Positions 1 to 8,187 are shown, counted from the first letter of the stretch. The stretch is DNA of 26,138 nt from Desulfobacca acetoxidans (GCA_022736495.1 DZCR01000032.1:1-26138), one strand, 5' to 3'. Notes: a model not told the origin generated them from the sequence alone. Translations and numbers: made by a program.

Positions 1-6
1 CTCCTT
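1..6 (-). promoter_or_regulatory. Possible ribosome binding site of a gene beyond the left edge
   Basis: Read on the minus strand, the last six bases of the window are AAGGAG, a full Shine-Dalgarno core. They lie 64 bases downstream of the stop codon of the HMG-CoA-lyase-like gene and in the same orientation. A start codon would have to lie just outside the window, so this is only a hint that the operon continues. Confidence 0.3.
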
Positions 7-69
7 GCCCAGCACCATATATTATATCTATTATTAATGCAAGTAAGCACTAGGTTTACCTTTCCCAGG

Positions 70-1089
70 CTAACGGCGGCCAGTCAGAGTCTTGGGAATT
101 CTGCCGCTGTGAGCGCACTCCGAGCGCAGCCGCCGGCCGACAATGCGCTCCACCATGCGGCCGATCTTTAGCACCGCATCTACATCCACGCCGACATCGA
201 TCCCCATTTCATCCAGCATGACGACCAGGTCTTCAGTGGCGACCAGGCCGGTGATGCTCGGATCCTGATAATAGTATTCGCCGGTGCCGGCCACCGGCAC
301 CCCGTCCACAAAGTTGGCCGGCTGGCCGCCGATGCCACCCAGGGTGGATTCGAAATGGGTGATCCCCGCTTGCAGGGCCGCCAGGACATTAGCCAGCCCC
401 CAGCCCCGGGTCATATGAAAATGGGCTATGTGCTTGGTCGGGTCAGGAATAGCGTCGAGAATCATGGAAAAATATTCATAGACCTTATTGGGCGGCGCCG
501 ACCCATCATGGTCGGCGTGTTCGACGTCGTCCGCCCCCATCTCCAGCCAGCGCTGGGTGAATTCCACCGCCTTGCTGAGCTCAGTGGGTCCCTCGATGGG
601 GCAGCCCCAGATGGTGCTGACCGTGCCGTTGACCTTCATGCCGGCCTCGTGGGCCAGGGGGATGTACTGCTCGCACATCTTCCAGTAATCGACCAGGGAC
701 AGGCCTGAATTGACCTTATGATGCGACTCGCTGGTGGACACCATGAAGAGGATGCGGTCGGGACCGTAGCCTTCCCGGCGGGCCTGGATGGCGCGCTCCA
801 CCGCCCGCTCCCGGATGGTGATGGCGGTGAGTTCCACCTCTTTTAGAAGATGGCCCACCTTTTTGCTGCCCCGAAGCCGTTTCATCAACTCATCGGCGTC
901 CTTGAATTGCGGCATGCCCTTGGGACTGCCGAGATTGGTAACTTCGATACGTTTAAAGCCGGCCAACACCAATTGTTCCGCCACCCAAAACTTGGCATCG
1001 GTAGGGATGAACTTCTCTTCGTGCTGAAAGCCGTCCCTGACCGTGATATCACCCAGAACCACTTTTTTAGGGTAATTCAGCAAAGCCAT
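70..1089 (-). CDS. HMG-CoA lyase-like DRE-TIM metallolyase, atypical active site
   Basis: The 339-residue protein belongs to the HMG-CoA lyase/DRE-TIM barrel family, which cleaves or forms C-C bonds next to acyl-CoA carboxylates with a divalent metal. The N-terminal strand carries TVRDGFQ (Arg18, Asp19), Glu49 lies in RIEVTN, and the metal-binding HFH is at 223-225. The catalytic cysteine loop of true HMG-CoA lyases (GLGGCP) reads GIGGQP here, with Gln256 in place of Cys, followed by an insertion of about 14 residues. The usual metal-ligand Asn before LATEDL is not evident (TGLVATEDL). The start is supported by GGGGAGA eight bases upstream. As the last visible gene of a leucine-type operon it would be expected to cleave HMG-CoA to acetoacetate and acetyl-CoA, but the altered loop makes the exact reaction uncertain. 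Confidence 0.75.
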   Translation of the reverse strand: MALLNYPKKVVLGDITVRDGFQHEEKFIPTDAKFWVAEQLVLAGFKRIEVTNLGSPKGMPQFKDADELMKRLRGSKKVGHLLKEVELTAITIRERAVERAIQARREGYGPDRILFMVSTSESHHKVNSGLSLVDYWKMCEQYIPLAHEAGMKVNGTVSTIWGCPIEGPTELSKAVEFTQRWLEMGADDVEHADHDGSAPPNKVYEYFSMILDAIPDPTKHIAHFHMTRGWGLANVLAALQAGITHFESTLGGIGGQPANFVDGVPVAGTGEYYYQDPSITGLVATEDLVVMLDEMGIDVGVDVDAVLKIGRMVERIVGRRLRSECAHSGRIPKTLTGRR

Positions 1090-1210
1090 GTCAAGTCTCC
1101 CCTTATGGCATCAATTTGCGAACAACGATCGTTTTCCCTGGTGGCATAGTCGTCTCGCCTGTACGGCGCGAGCTAAAGCCTGCGGCCACTCTAAAACCAC
1201 CTTTCGAAGC

Positions 1211-2812
1211 TTAAAACCGTAGATTCCCAAAAGACGGCTCGCCGATGGGCCGGAGCAGACTCACTTCGAAGGCCAGGGCCAGCCAGTCGCGAATCTCCCG
1301 GAATTTCAGCACCCGGTCATTGAGGAGCTGAGCGCCGCAATAGAAGGGATGCGCCTCGCCCTCGTATTTGTCGATCAATTGCTGGCGAAAAACCTGCTTT
1401 TCCTCGGCACTCATAGGGTTGCCGGCAACCTCGCGTTTGCGTTCCTCAATGGACAGGAGCACCTCCCCGGCGGAACGCCCACTCATCACCGAGGTGCGGG
1501 CCCTCATGGTGGAAAAGAGAAAATGCGGGCGATACCCCCGTCCGCACATGCCATAGTTGGCCGCGCCGTTGTCGGGACCGATCACCAATTGCACCCGCGG
1601 CACCTGGGCGCAGGACACTGCCCGCACCATATCCGCCCCATACTTGCCGATGCCCATATGCTCGGAATCCGAGCCTACCATGTAGCCCGGCGAAGCCTGG
1701 ACAAAGAGCAGCGGGGTCTTCTCCTGGCAACAGCGGACGATCCATTCCGTGGCCTTTTGCGCCGCCTGGGTAAAAATGATGCCGATGCCGTTGGAGGCGA
1801 TGACCCCCACCGGGATGCCCTTGAGGCGAATCTTGCCGGTGACGATGTTGTCACCTAGTCCGGGGGCGAAGGGCTTTTTGTATTCGACAAAATAGCTGTC
1901 ATCGGCCATGGCCTTTAGGAAGGCCCGCACATTGATGCCCTGATGAACATTGACCGGCAGCATCTCATAGATGGTTTCCACCGGCACCCGGGGCCGAACT
2001 TCCTCATAGCGATGATTGTGCAGCTTTTGCGGGGGCTCCATAGAGAGAATCTCGCGCACCCGCTCGATGGCCTCATCCTGAGTCTGGCAGAGATGGTCGG
2101 CGCCGCCAGAGCGTTGCGTATGTACCTTGGCCCCGCCCAAATCTTCGGCAGAAATGACTTCCCCGGTGGCCGCCTTGACCAGCGGCGGGCCCCCCAGAAA
2201 GGAATACGACATCCGGTCGATCATCAACGACTGGCAGGCCATAAAGACTATGTAAGCGCCGCCGGCGGTGTTGCCGCCGGTGCTCAGGGTGATCTGCTTT
2301 AAGCCCATGGTGCTCATACGCGCCATGTTGTAGAACATGGAGCCGAATTGCTGATCATCCGGGAAGACTTCGGCCTGCATAGGCAGATAGGCCCCCCCGG
2401 AATCAGCGATGTAGACGCAGTTTAAGCCGCAGCGCTCGGCTATCGCCTGGGCGCGCATATGTTTCTTGAGGGTAATGGGGAAATAGGTGCCGGCCTTCAC
2501 CCGGCTGTCATTGGCGAAGATCATGGTCCAGTTGCCGTGGATCTTGCCCAAGCCGGTCACCAGGCCGCCGCAAGGCACATTCATGACATCGGGATAATTC
2601 ATGCCAAAGCCTGCGATGCGGCTGAATTCATAGAATTCCGTGCCCGGGTCGATGAGCTTGCTGATCAGGACCCGGACCGGCTGTTTGCCTTGCTTGGCAA
2701 GGCGCTGTACCGCTTTCTCGCCTCCGGGCCAGACCGCCTGCTGGACGTGTTCATCCAGCTTCCTTTCCTCATTTTCCCAGTGGGTGCGGTTTTGCAGGGT
2801 TAAATTTGACAT
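1211..2812 (-). CDS. Acyl-CoA carboxylase, carboxyltransferase (beta) subunit, methylcrotonyl-CoA-like
   Basis: This 533-residue carboxyltransferase has the two crotonase-fold halves typical of PccB/MccB proteins. The N-terminal half shows VKAGTYFPIT, DSGGAYLP, FYNMARMS, GGNTAGGAY and FLGGPPLVKAATGEV. The C-terminal half shows YMVGSDSEHMGIGKYGADMV, NYGMCGRGY and a PIGEPSFGNLRF ending. The GMCGR motif and the C-terminus resemble methylcrotonyl-CoA carboxylase beta (LiuB) more than propionyl-CoA carboxylase. Partner biotin carboxylase and biotin-carrier subunits would be needed to carboxylate 3-methylcrotonyl-CoA, and none is in the window. The start has AAGGGAG five bases upstream and overlaps the 3' end of the truncated hydratase. 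A role in a decarboxylase complex of the glutaconyl-CoA type is possible but fits the motifs less well. Confidence 0.88.
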   Translation of the reverse strand: MSNLTLQNRTHWENEERKLDEHVQQAVWPGGEKAVQRLAKQGKQPVRVLISKLIDPGTEFYEFSRIAGFGMNYPDVMNVPCGGLVTGLGKIHGNWTMIFANDSRVKAGTYFPITLKKHMRAQAIAERCGLNCVYIADSGGAYLPMQAEVFPDDQQFGSMFYNMARMSTMGLKQITLSTGGNTAGGAYIVFMACQSLMIDRMSYSFLGGPPLVKAATGEVISAEDLGGAKVHTQRSGGADHLCQTQDEAIERVREILSMEPPQKLHNHRYEEVRPRVPVETIYEMLPVNVHQGINVRAFLKAMADDSYFVEYKKPFAPGLGDNIVTGKIRLKGIPVGVIASNGIGIIFTQAAQKATEWIVRCCQEKTPLLFVQASPGYMVGSDSEHMGIGKYGADMVRAVSCAQVPRVQLVIGPDNGAANYGMCGRGYRPHFLFSTMRARTSVMSGRSAGEVLLSIEERKREVAGNPMSAEEKQVFRQQLIDKYEGEAHPFYCGAQLLNDRVLKFREIRDWLALAFEVSLLRPIGEPSFGNLRF

Positions 2813-3194
2813 CTTGCTCCCTTGTTGTGTTCAGGTTCGAGGCCAGGGCCAGGGAGAAGCCGCCGCCGGCGGCCACGCCGTTGATGACGGCGATGACCGG
2901 TTTCTCCATGCGTCGAATCTCGATGATGGCCTGGTGGAAGTACCTCGCGGTTTGGTGGATGGCCCGGCCCGGCCCTTGGGGATCGGACAAGAAGTATTTC
3001 AGATCGCCGCCGGCACAGAAGGCCTTGCCCTCGCCGGAGATTACCACCGCGCGCACCGGATCGACAGCCAGGGTGATGAGCTGGGCGGCCAAGGTTTCGA
3101 CCAGGTCCCGGTCAATGGCGTTAAAGGCGTGGGGCCTGTTCAAGACGAGACAGGCTATTTCAGCATCGCGGGTAAGCTTGACGGATTCAGTCAT
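2769..3194 (-). pseudogene. Enoyl-CoA hydratase/isomerase, 3'-truncated
   Basis: From the ATG at 3194 (GGGAGAT just upstream) this frame encodes about 141 residues of the N-terminal half of a crotonase-family enzyme. It includes LNRPHAFNAID, the first oxyanion loop AFCAGGDLKYF and the second loop NGVAAGGGFSLALA. Homology stops at about position 2832. The frame then runs through the Shine-Dalgarno and first codons of the carboxyltransferase gene and ends at 2769. Family members are about 260 residues long, so the C-terminal half is missing, including the helix carrying the second catalytic glutamate. The first glutamate position is Ser in this copy. It is most likely the product of a deletion that joined it to the next gene. 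Whether the fragment is still expressed as a folded domain cannot be told. Confidence 0.75.
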
Positions 3195-3229
3195 ACCGAT
3201 CTCCCAATCTGAGGATAGACCGCTACATC

Positions 3230-4012
3230 TCACTTGCCCTTATACACCGGTTTCCGCTTTTCACGAAACGCCGCCAGTCCTTCGAGACGGTCTTCCGAAG
3301 GGATGGTCACCCAATAGGCATTGGATTCGATGGCCAGGCCCGTATGCAGATCGGCCTCCAGACCGTAGTTGATGGCATATTTGGCCTGCTGAATGGCAAT
3401 GGGACCGGCCTCGCAGATCTGCGCCGCCATGGCCTTGCACTCGACCAGCAAGGCTTCCGGCTCGCAGACCTTATTGGCCAGCCCAATCTGCAGGGCCTCC
3501 TGGGCTTCGACTTTGCGGCCGGTAAAGATGAGTTCCTTGGCCTTACCGCGGCCGATCAGGCGGGGCAGGCGCTGGGTGCCGCCGGCCCCGGGGATGATGG
3601 CCAGCCGGGTTTCGGTCAGTCCCAGGGTGGCCGTGGCCGAGGCCAGGCGGATATCGCAGGCCAGGGCCAGTTCGGTGCCGCCTCCCAGGGCAATGCCGTT
3701 GACCGCGGCGATCACCGGTTTGTTGAGGTATTCGATAAAGGTAAAAAGATTGCGAATCGTAAAAATAAACTCCCGCACCTGCTGTTCGCTCATGGAAGCG
3801 CGTTCTTTTAGATCGGCGCCGGCGCAAAAGGCCTTTTGCCCCGCCCCGGTAATGATCACTACCCGGACTTCCGGATCAAAATGGATAGCCTCCACCCGCT
3901 CCTTCAGGGCCAGAAGCATCGGGAAGTTGAAGGAGTTCATTACTTCAGGCCGGTTCAGGGTGAGCACCACCACCTGTTCATGCCTGTCCTCCAGAACTGA
4001 CGGTTCATTCAT
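3230..4012 (-). CDS. Enoyl-CoA hydratase (crotonase family), probably methylglutaconyl-CoA hydratase-like
   Basis: A full-length 260-residue crotonase. It has LNRPEVMNSFN, the oxyanion-hole loops AFCAGADLKE and NGIALGGGTELALACD, and both catalytic glutamates (GGGTE, and TETRLAIIPGAGGTQRLPR), followed by the usual GLANKV segment. It hydrates a trans-2-enoyl-CoA, and in a leucine pathway this would be 3-methylglutaconyl-CoA to HMG-CoA (the AUH/LiuC step). The substrate is inferred from the neighbouring isovaleryl-CoA dehydrogenase and carboxyltransferase, because generic beta-oxidation hydratases look alike. The start has ACGGAGAAA upstream. The gene lies 29 bases downstream of the thioesterase gene, consistent with one transcript. 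Confidence 0.88.
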   Translation of the reverse strand: MNEPSVLEDRHEQVVVLTLNRPEVMNSFNFPMLLALKERVEAIHFDPEVRVVIITGAGQKAFCAGADLKERASMSEQQVREFIFTIRNLFTFIEYLNKPVIAAVNGIALGGGTELALACDIRLASATATLGLTETRLAIIPGAGGTQRLPRLIGRGKAKELIFTGRKVEAQEALQIGLANKVCEPEALLVECKAMAAQICEAGPIAIQQAKYAINYGLEADLHTGLAIESNAYWVTIPSEDRLEGLAAFREKRKPVYKGK

Positions 4013-4041
4013 GATTTCTCCGTAGGCTCAGCGGCTACCGC

Positions 4042-4494
4042 CTAGCCGGACAGACCTTCCTGATTGGGGAGGGCCATCATGGTCGCCAGCATGGTGGCGA
4101 CCGTTTTGACTTGGCCTTGATGGCGCGCCATGACCTCTGCCGTGCAGACGCTGAGAGTCTTTCCCGGCCTGATGACCCGGGCCCTGGCAAGGAAATGTTC
4201 GCCCACGGCCGGGGACATCAGGTTGATTTTGTATTCGACGGTCAACACCGCGGCATCGGCGGGCATGAGGCTGAAGGCGGCATAGCCGCAGGCAGTATCC
4301 GCAATGGTGGCGATAATGCCGGCATGGACAAAACCATGTTGCTGAGTCAAATCATCCCGATACGGCAGACTGATCTCCGCCTCTCCAAGCACGAGCCGAG
4401 TCAATTCGGCGCCAATGGTGTCCATCAGCTTTTGCCGGGTAAAACTGTCGCGGACGCGCTTTTCGAAGTCGGGGTCCGGGACCTTGAAGCGCAC
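4042..4494 (-). CDS. PaaI-type hotdog acyl-CoA thioesterase
   Basis: This 150-residue single hotdog domain has the PaaI signature HGFVHAGIIATIADTACGYAA at residues about 53-73, where the aspartate of ADTA is the usual catalytic acid, then a typical second half with YKINLMSP and ARVIRPGKTLSVC. Such enzymes hydrolyse acyl- or aryl-CoA to release CoA. Within an acyl-CoA catabolic operon it may relieve trapped CoA intermediates. The start codon is GTG, preceded by GGAGGG nine bases upstream. A short palindrome (GGGTTAAAACCC at 4495-4506) includes part of that Shine-Dalgarno and could modulate initiation. Spacing is 29 bases from the dehydrogenase upstream and 29 bases to the hydratase downstream. 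Confidence 0.85.
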   Translation of the reverse strand: MRFKVPDPDFEKRVRDSFTRQKLMDTIGAELTRLVLGEAEISLPYRDDLTQQHGFVHAGIIATIADTACGYAAFSLMPADAAVLTVEYKINLMSPAVGEHFLARARVIRPGKTLSVCTAEVMARHQGQVKTVATMLATMMALPNQEGLSG

Positions 4495-4523
4495 GGGTTA
4501 AAACCCTCCGTTACTCGTTTCGC

Positions 4524-5708
4524 CTAGCGCTGCGCCTTCCTGGCGAAGGCTTCCCGGGTGAGCTCCCGGGCAATGATCAGGCGCCGGATCTCGCTGGTGC
4601 CCGCCCCGATTTCGTAGAGCTTGGCGTCGCGCCACAGCTTTTGCACCGGAAATTCGAGACAGTAGCCGTAACCGCCGTGAATCTGGATGGCCTGGTCGCA
4701 CACCCAGGTGGCGGTCTCCGCCGCCAGGAGGATGGCCGCGGCGGCCAGGCGGTTCAGTTCCGTGCCTTTGCCGCCCCGGGGGAATTTCTGCGCCAGATCG
4801 GCGGCCCGGTAAACCAATAGCCTGGCCGCCTCGGTGCGGCTGTACATGTCAGCCAGTTTCTGCTGAATCATCTGAAAATTGGCGATGGGTTGGCCGAACT
4901 GTTCCCGCTCCACCGCGTAGCGGATGGAATAGTCCAGCGCCTGTTGCGCCATGCCGATGGAGCCGCCGGCTAGCACGATGCGCTCCACGTCCAGGCCGCT
5001 GGTCATGACATGGACGCCCATATTTTCTTGCCCCACCAGATTTTCGGCCGGCACCTCGCAGTCCTCGAAAATCAGCTCCGCCGTGGGTGAGCCGCGCATG
5101 CCGCATTTCCTCAGCTTGCGGGACACGGAAAAGCCGGAAAAACCCTTTTCCACGATAAAGGCGCTGATCCCTTTGGCGCCTTGCTCCGGAGCGGTTTTGG
5201 CATAGACCAGCAAGGTATCGGCCACCGGCCCGTTGGTGATGAAGATCTTGGTGCCTTTCAGGAGGTATTTGTCACCCTGGCGAACGGCGCGGGTGCAGAG
5301 GCTCATGGCATCGGATCCGGCGTTGGGTTCGGTGAGGGCCATAGCGCCGATCTTTTCGCCTCTGACCAGCGGCGGCAAGTACTTCTCTTTAAGGGCCTCA
5401 CTGGAATTTTTGTGGATATTATGGGCGCAAAGGTTGGAGTGGGCCCCATAAGTCATGCCCAGGGCCGGGCAGATGCGGCTCATCTCTTCAATGGCCAGGG
5501 TCTGCATCAGGACATCGCCGCCCAGGCCCCCATATTTCTCATCAATTGTGATGCCTAGGATGCCGATCTCGGCGCATTTTTTGAAAAAATCGGGAGGAAA
5601 CCAATCTTCCTCATCGATCTTTTCCTGCAGCGGCCCTAGCTCATTGACCGCCCATTTGTACACGGTTTCCTTGATCATCCGCTGTTCATCGGTGAGTTGG
5701 AAATCCAT
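4524..5708 (-). CDS. liuA: Isovaleryl-CoA dehydrogenase
   Basis: A 394-residue FAD-dependent acyl-CoA dehydrogenase. Motifs run in family order: N-terminal helical LTDEQRMIKE, MTYGAHSNLCAHNI, ALTEPNAGSDAMS, IFITNG, GMRGSPTAELIFEDCEVP, REQFGQPIANFQMIQQ and YEIGAGTSEIRRL. Two features single out isovaleryl-CoA dehydrogenase. The catalytic glutamate lies in SGLDVERIVLAGG (Glu242), as in human IVD Glu254. The position used by most acyl-CoA dehydrogenases, in the YEGT motif, is Ala369 in the IGAGTSE motif. It oxidises isovaleryl-CoA to 3-methylcrotonyl-CoA and passes electrons to an electron-transfer flavoprotein, which is not encoded in this window. The start has AGGAGGG eight bases upstream. It is followed by the thioesterase, hydratase and carboxyltransferase genes. 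Confidence 0.93.
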   Translation of the reverse strand: MDFQLTDEQRMIKETVYKWAVNELGPLQEKIDEEDWFPPDFFKKCAEIGILGITIDEKYGGLGGDVLMQTLAIEEMSRICPALGMTYGAHSNLCAHNIHKNSSEALKEKYLPPLVRGEKIGAMALTEPNAGSDAMSLCTRAVRQGDKYLLKGTKIFITNGPVADTLLVYAKTAPEQGAKGISAFIVEKGFSGFSVSRKLRKCGMRGSPTAELIFEDCEVPAENLVGQENMGVHVMTSGLDVERIVLAGGSIGMAQQALDYSIRYAVEREQFGQPIANFQMIQQKLADMYSRTEAARLLVYRAADLAQKFPRGGKGTELNRLAAAAILLAAETATWVCDQAIQIHGGYGYCLEFPVQKLWRDAKLYEIGAGTSEIRRLIIARELTREAFARKAQR

Positions 5709-5773
5709 TAAAACCCTCCTAAGAAAGCTGGCGCTAATTTGTTACTTTTCAAAGGCACAAGATCACTCTCTCA

Positions 5774-6343
5774 TTAAAACCCCAGCCACCTCACTTCCCG
5801 CGGTTTGCGGGGAGGCGCAGGCGGTTCTTTGGCAGAGTAGCCGATGGGGGTAATGGCCAGCAGTTTCTGATCGGTTTTGCCCAGGTACTCCAGGATTTCC
5901 TTTTCCACTATGCTTCCCGCGGTCATCCAGCAGGTCCCCAGGCCCTCGGCATGAGCCGCCAAGAGCATATTTTGCATCAAGGCGGCGCCGCTTTGAATGT
6001 TGGCGGCCCCGGGTTTGTCTTCCTCCCGCCAGACGGTCACGGCAATGACCACCGAGGCGCCCCCCAGGTCCTTGAAAAACGCTGCCACCTGCCGCTGGCT
6101 CTTTTCCGTCACGCCGACTTTCTCCATTATGGGGACCAGTTTCTCCAGGGAGCGGTTAATCAGTTTGACCAGTTCATCCCGGGCCTTGCCGGCCAGCACC
6201 GTGATATCCCAGCATTGGGTGTTCATGCCGGACGGGGCCCACAGACCGGCGTTAATCACCCTTTCCAAGGTCTCCCGGGGAGGCATCCCCGACCGATAAC
6301 GGCGGTGGCTGCGCCGATTATAAATAGCTTCGTAAAGATCCAT
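5774..6343 (-). CDS. Nitroreductase-family flavoprotein
   Basis: An FMN-dependent nitroreductase-fold protein of 189 residues. The N-terminus MDLYEAIYNRRSHRRYR is the conserved FMN-phosphate-binding region, WAPSGMNTQCW follows, and AGLGTCWMT corresponds to the family's G-x-G-T/S-C segment near the flavin. Family members reduce nitro groups, quinones or other electron acceptors with NAD(P)H. The real substrate cannot be read from sequence. The start at 6343 was chosen over an upstream in-frame ATG (6388) because AAAGGAGG lies five bases before it and family homology begins there. It is the first gene of the minus-strand cluster, 65 bases upstream of the dehydrogenase, so co-transcription is possible. 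Confidence 0.85.
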   Translation of the reverse strand: MDLYEAIYNRRSHRRYRSGMPPRETLERVINAGLWAPSGMNTQCWDITVLAGKARDELVKLINRSLEKLVPIMEKVGVTEKSQRQVAAFFKDLGGASVVIAVTVWREEDKPGAANIQSGAALMQNMLLAAHAEGLGTCWMTAGSIVEKEILEYLGKTDQKLLAITPIGYSAKEPPAPPRKPREVRWLGF

Positions 6344-6606
6344 CTGGCCTCCTTTTCGCTGTGGAAGAGACTCTGAAAATTTCTGCAAAGGCTATACCAT
6401 CACGATTTATTGAGCTAATAGGCTGAAATTAAACCATAAAAAATTTATCCAGGGAATACTGGGACGGAAAGCAGGGTCTAGCAAATGCTGCACTTTTTCC
6501 TCCGAGGTCCGAACAGCCATCCAGGTGAGTGATAAAAGTTGAAATTACTGCAAGTTAGGCGAGCCAGAGGATTAGCTTCACCCCTGTAGCATATGAGACA
6601 GTGCCC
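6344..6606. other. Intergenic region between divergent nitroreductase and TrxB-like pseudogene
   Basis: This stretch separates the minus-strand operon from the plus-strand pseudogene and should hold the operon promoter. An A/T-rich patch at about 6400-6455 is the most promoter-like part, but I see no convincing pair of -35 and -10 boxes, no clear inverted repeat and no coding signal. Confidence 0.4.
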
Positions 6607-7140
6607 ATGATGCTGGAAACGGAATTCTTTGATTTAGTTATTATCGGTGGTGGTCCTGGCGGCCTTCCAGCCGGGCTCTATGCCCCATGCGGGCAGCACT
6701 CAAAACCTTGTTGATTGAAAAGGGCCTACCCGGCAGGCAAATTAACCTGACGGAAAGCGTGGAAAACTACCCCGGTTCTGAAAATATCAGCGATTTCGAC
6801 CTGTCGCAGTAATTTTTGCAACATCCAAATCTTACGGCTTGGAAGTAGACAGGAGGAAGTGGCGGTGGAACCGGGGCTGGATTACCATACGGTGCGTCTG
6901 GCCGATGGTACGGCATTGTCAACCCACGCCGTAATCTTGGCCACTGGCGGCAGTCCTCGCAGGCTCAATATCCCCGGCGAACTGGAGTATTACGGCAAGG
7001 GCGTTTCCTATTGCGCCACCTGCGATGGCTTCTTTTTCCAGGATAAGACGGTGGTGGTGGTGGGCGGCGGCAACACCGCCCTGGAGGAAGCTCCTTATCT
7101 CGCCAAGATCACTCGCCGAGTTTACCCTCCTTTGGCCATA
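6607..7140 (+). pseudogene. Thioredoxin reductase-like flavoprotein, frameshifted and truncated
   Basis: The remnant of a TrxB-type NAD(P)H:disulfide oxidoreductase is spread over several frames. The frame from 6607 gives [23 protein letters not shown], the FAD-binding glycine motif. Homology jumps frame near 6685 to [13 protein letters not shown] and [12 protein letters not shown], ending at a TAA (6810-6812). A third frame gives [10 protein letters not shown], and after about 6860 the frame shifts again to [28 protein letters not shown], the redox motif YCATCDG and the NADPH motif [12 protein letters not shown]. It stops abruptly near 7140, before the C-terminal third. With at least three frame breaks, a stop and a missing end, a functional product is very unlikely. 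Whether some breaks are sequencing errors cannot be excluded, but the missing 3' end argues for real decay. Confidence 0.85.
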
Positions 7141-7284
7141 AGCCACCTCCTGGGATGACATATACCATATTAATTGTGTGACATGACACTAGGACGTCAG
7201 CCGTACCGGTCGCTCACTTGTTGAAATTTATTATTGCCATTCAAATACAGGTTAACTAATATTCAACTCAAGGAGCGATACCAA

Positions 7285-8187
7285 ATGGGCAAACGATTTA
7301 TCGCGGGTTTGCTAATTTTATTGGTGGTGTTGCCGTTCTCCGCGTCGGGCACGGAGTTAGGTCTGACCTCCTATCCCGATGGCATCGAGAACTTCTTTGC
7401 CGGGGCCTTTCCACCCCCGGGATCTTATTTTCAGAATTATTGGCTATTCTATAAAGCCAATGCATTCCCCGGAGGGCCCCCAAATCCCAACGCCTTTCTC
7501 TTCGTAGAAGCCGTGCGCTTCATTTATTCTAGTAAAATTAAGATCTTGGGCGCAAATTGGGGAACGCATGTGGTAGTGCCGCTGGTCTATACCGATCTGA
7601 CGTCGAAGGTTCCGGGGATGGTTATTGCCGATGATCAGCGCTTCGGTTTAGGGAACACCGCGTTTGACCCCGTCATCCTCGCCTGGCATTTTGGGGAATT
7701 TCATCTGATTTCGGCCTTCGAAGTGGAGTTCCCTGGAACTTATAATCGTCATCACCCGGCCAGCCCCTCGCGCAATTATTTTACCTTTCAACCGATTGTA
7801 GCCTTCGCTTGGCTACCGAAGTGGGGACTGGGGATCAATGTCAAAATGATGTATGACTTCCCGACGCGCAATTATGACCCGCTGGTAATTACCGGAGCGC
7901 GAAGGTATTATCAATCCGGGCAGTCCTTTCACTTTGACTACTGTGTCGATTATGCCGTACTGCCCAAACTGAGAATGGGAGTGGCGGGTTATTATTACAC
8001 TCAGATTACCGGGGATGTCGCCGATGGGGTCAATATCGGCTTCCATGGCCGGGGATTCGCGCTCGGTCCCGCGATCAAATATGACTATGGCCGTTTTAGT
8101 TTCTGCGTTATCAACCAGTTCGAGCTAGCTACCATCAACCGTCCCGAAGGGGTTCGCAACTGGGTCAGGATTTGGTACGCGTTCTAA
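7285..8187 (+). CDS. Outer-membrane beta-barrel protein of the phenol MetA/SphA family
   Basis: The 300-residue protein starts with a signal peptide (MGKRFIAGLLILLVVLPFSA, cleavage after about residue 21). Alternating hydrophobic/aromatic strands follow, ending in an aromatic C-terminus (VRIWYAF) as expected of an outer-membrane barrel. The pattern LGLTSYPDGIENFFAG, GNTAFDPVILAWH, FHLISAFEVEFPGTY and LRMGVAGYYYTQITGD resembles the Pfam family for meta-pathway phenol degradation proteins (SphA-like). Members are thought to be channels for hydrophobic or aromatic compounds, mostly by association. The start at 7285 has AAGGAG nine bases upstream, and the earlier in-frame start at 7234 lacks a site and would spoil the signal peptide. 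No degradation genes are adjacent. Confidence 0.7.
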   Translation: MGKRFIAGLLILLVVLPFSASGTELGLTSYPDGIENFFAGAFPPPGSYFQNYWLFYKANAFPGGPPNPNAFLFVEAVRFIYSSKIKILGANWGTHVVVPLVYTDLTSKVPGMVIADDQRFGLGNTAFDPVILAWHFGEFHLISAFEVEFPGTYNRHHPASPSRNYFTFQPIVAFAWLPKWGLGINVKMMYDFPTRNYDPLVITGARRYYQSGQSFHFDYCVDYAVLPKLRMGVAGYYYTQITGDVADGVNIGFHGRGFALGPAIKYDYGRFSFCVINQFELATINRPEGVRNWVRIWYAF

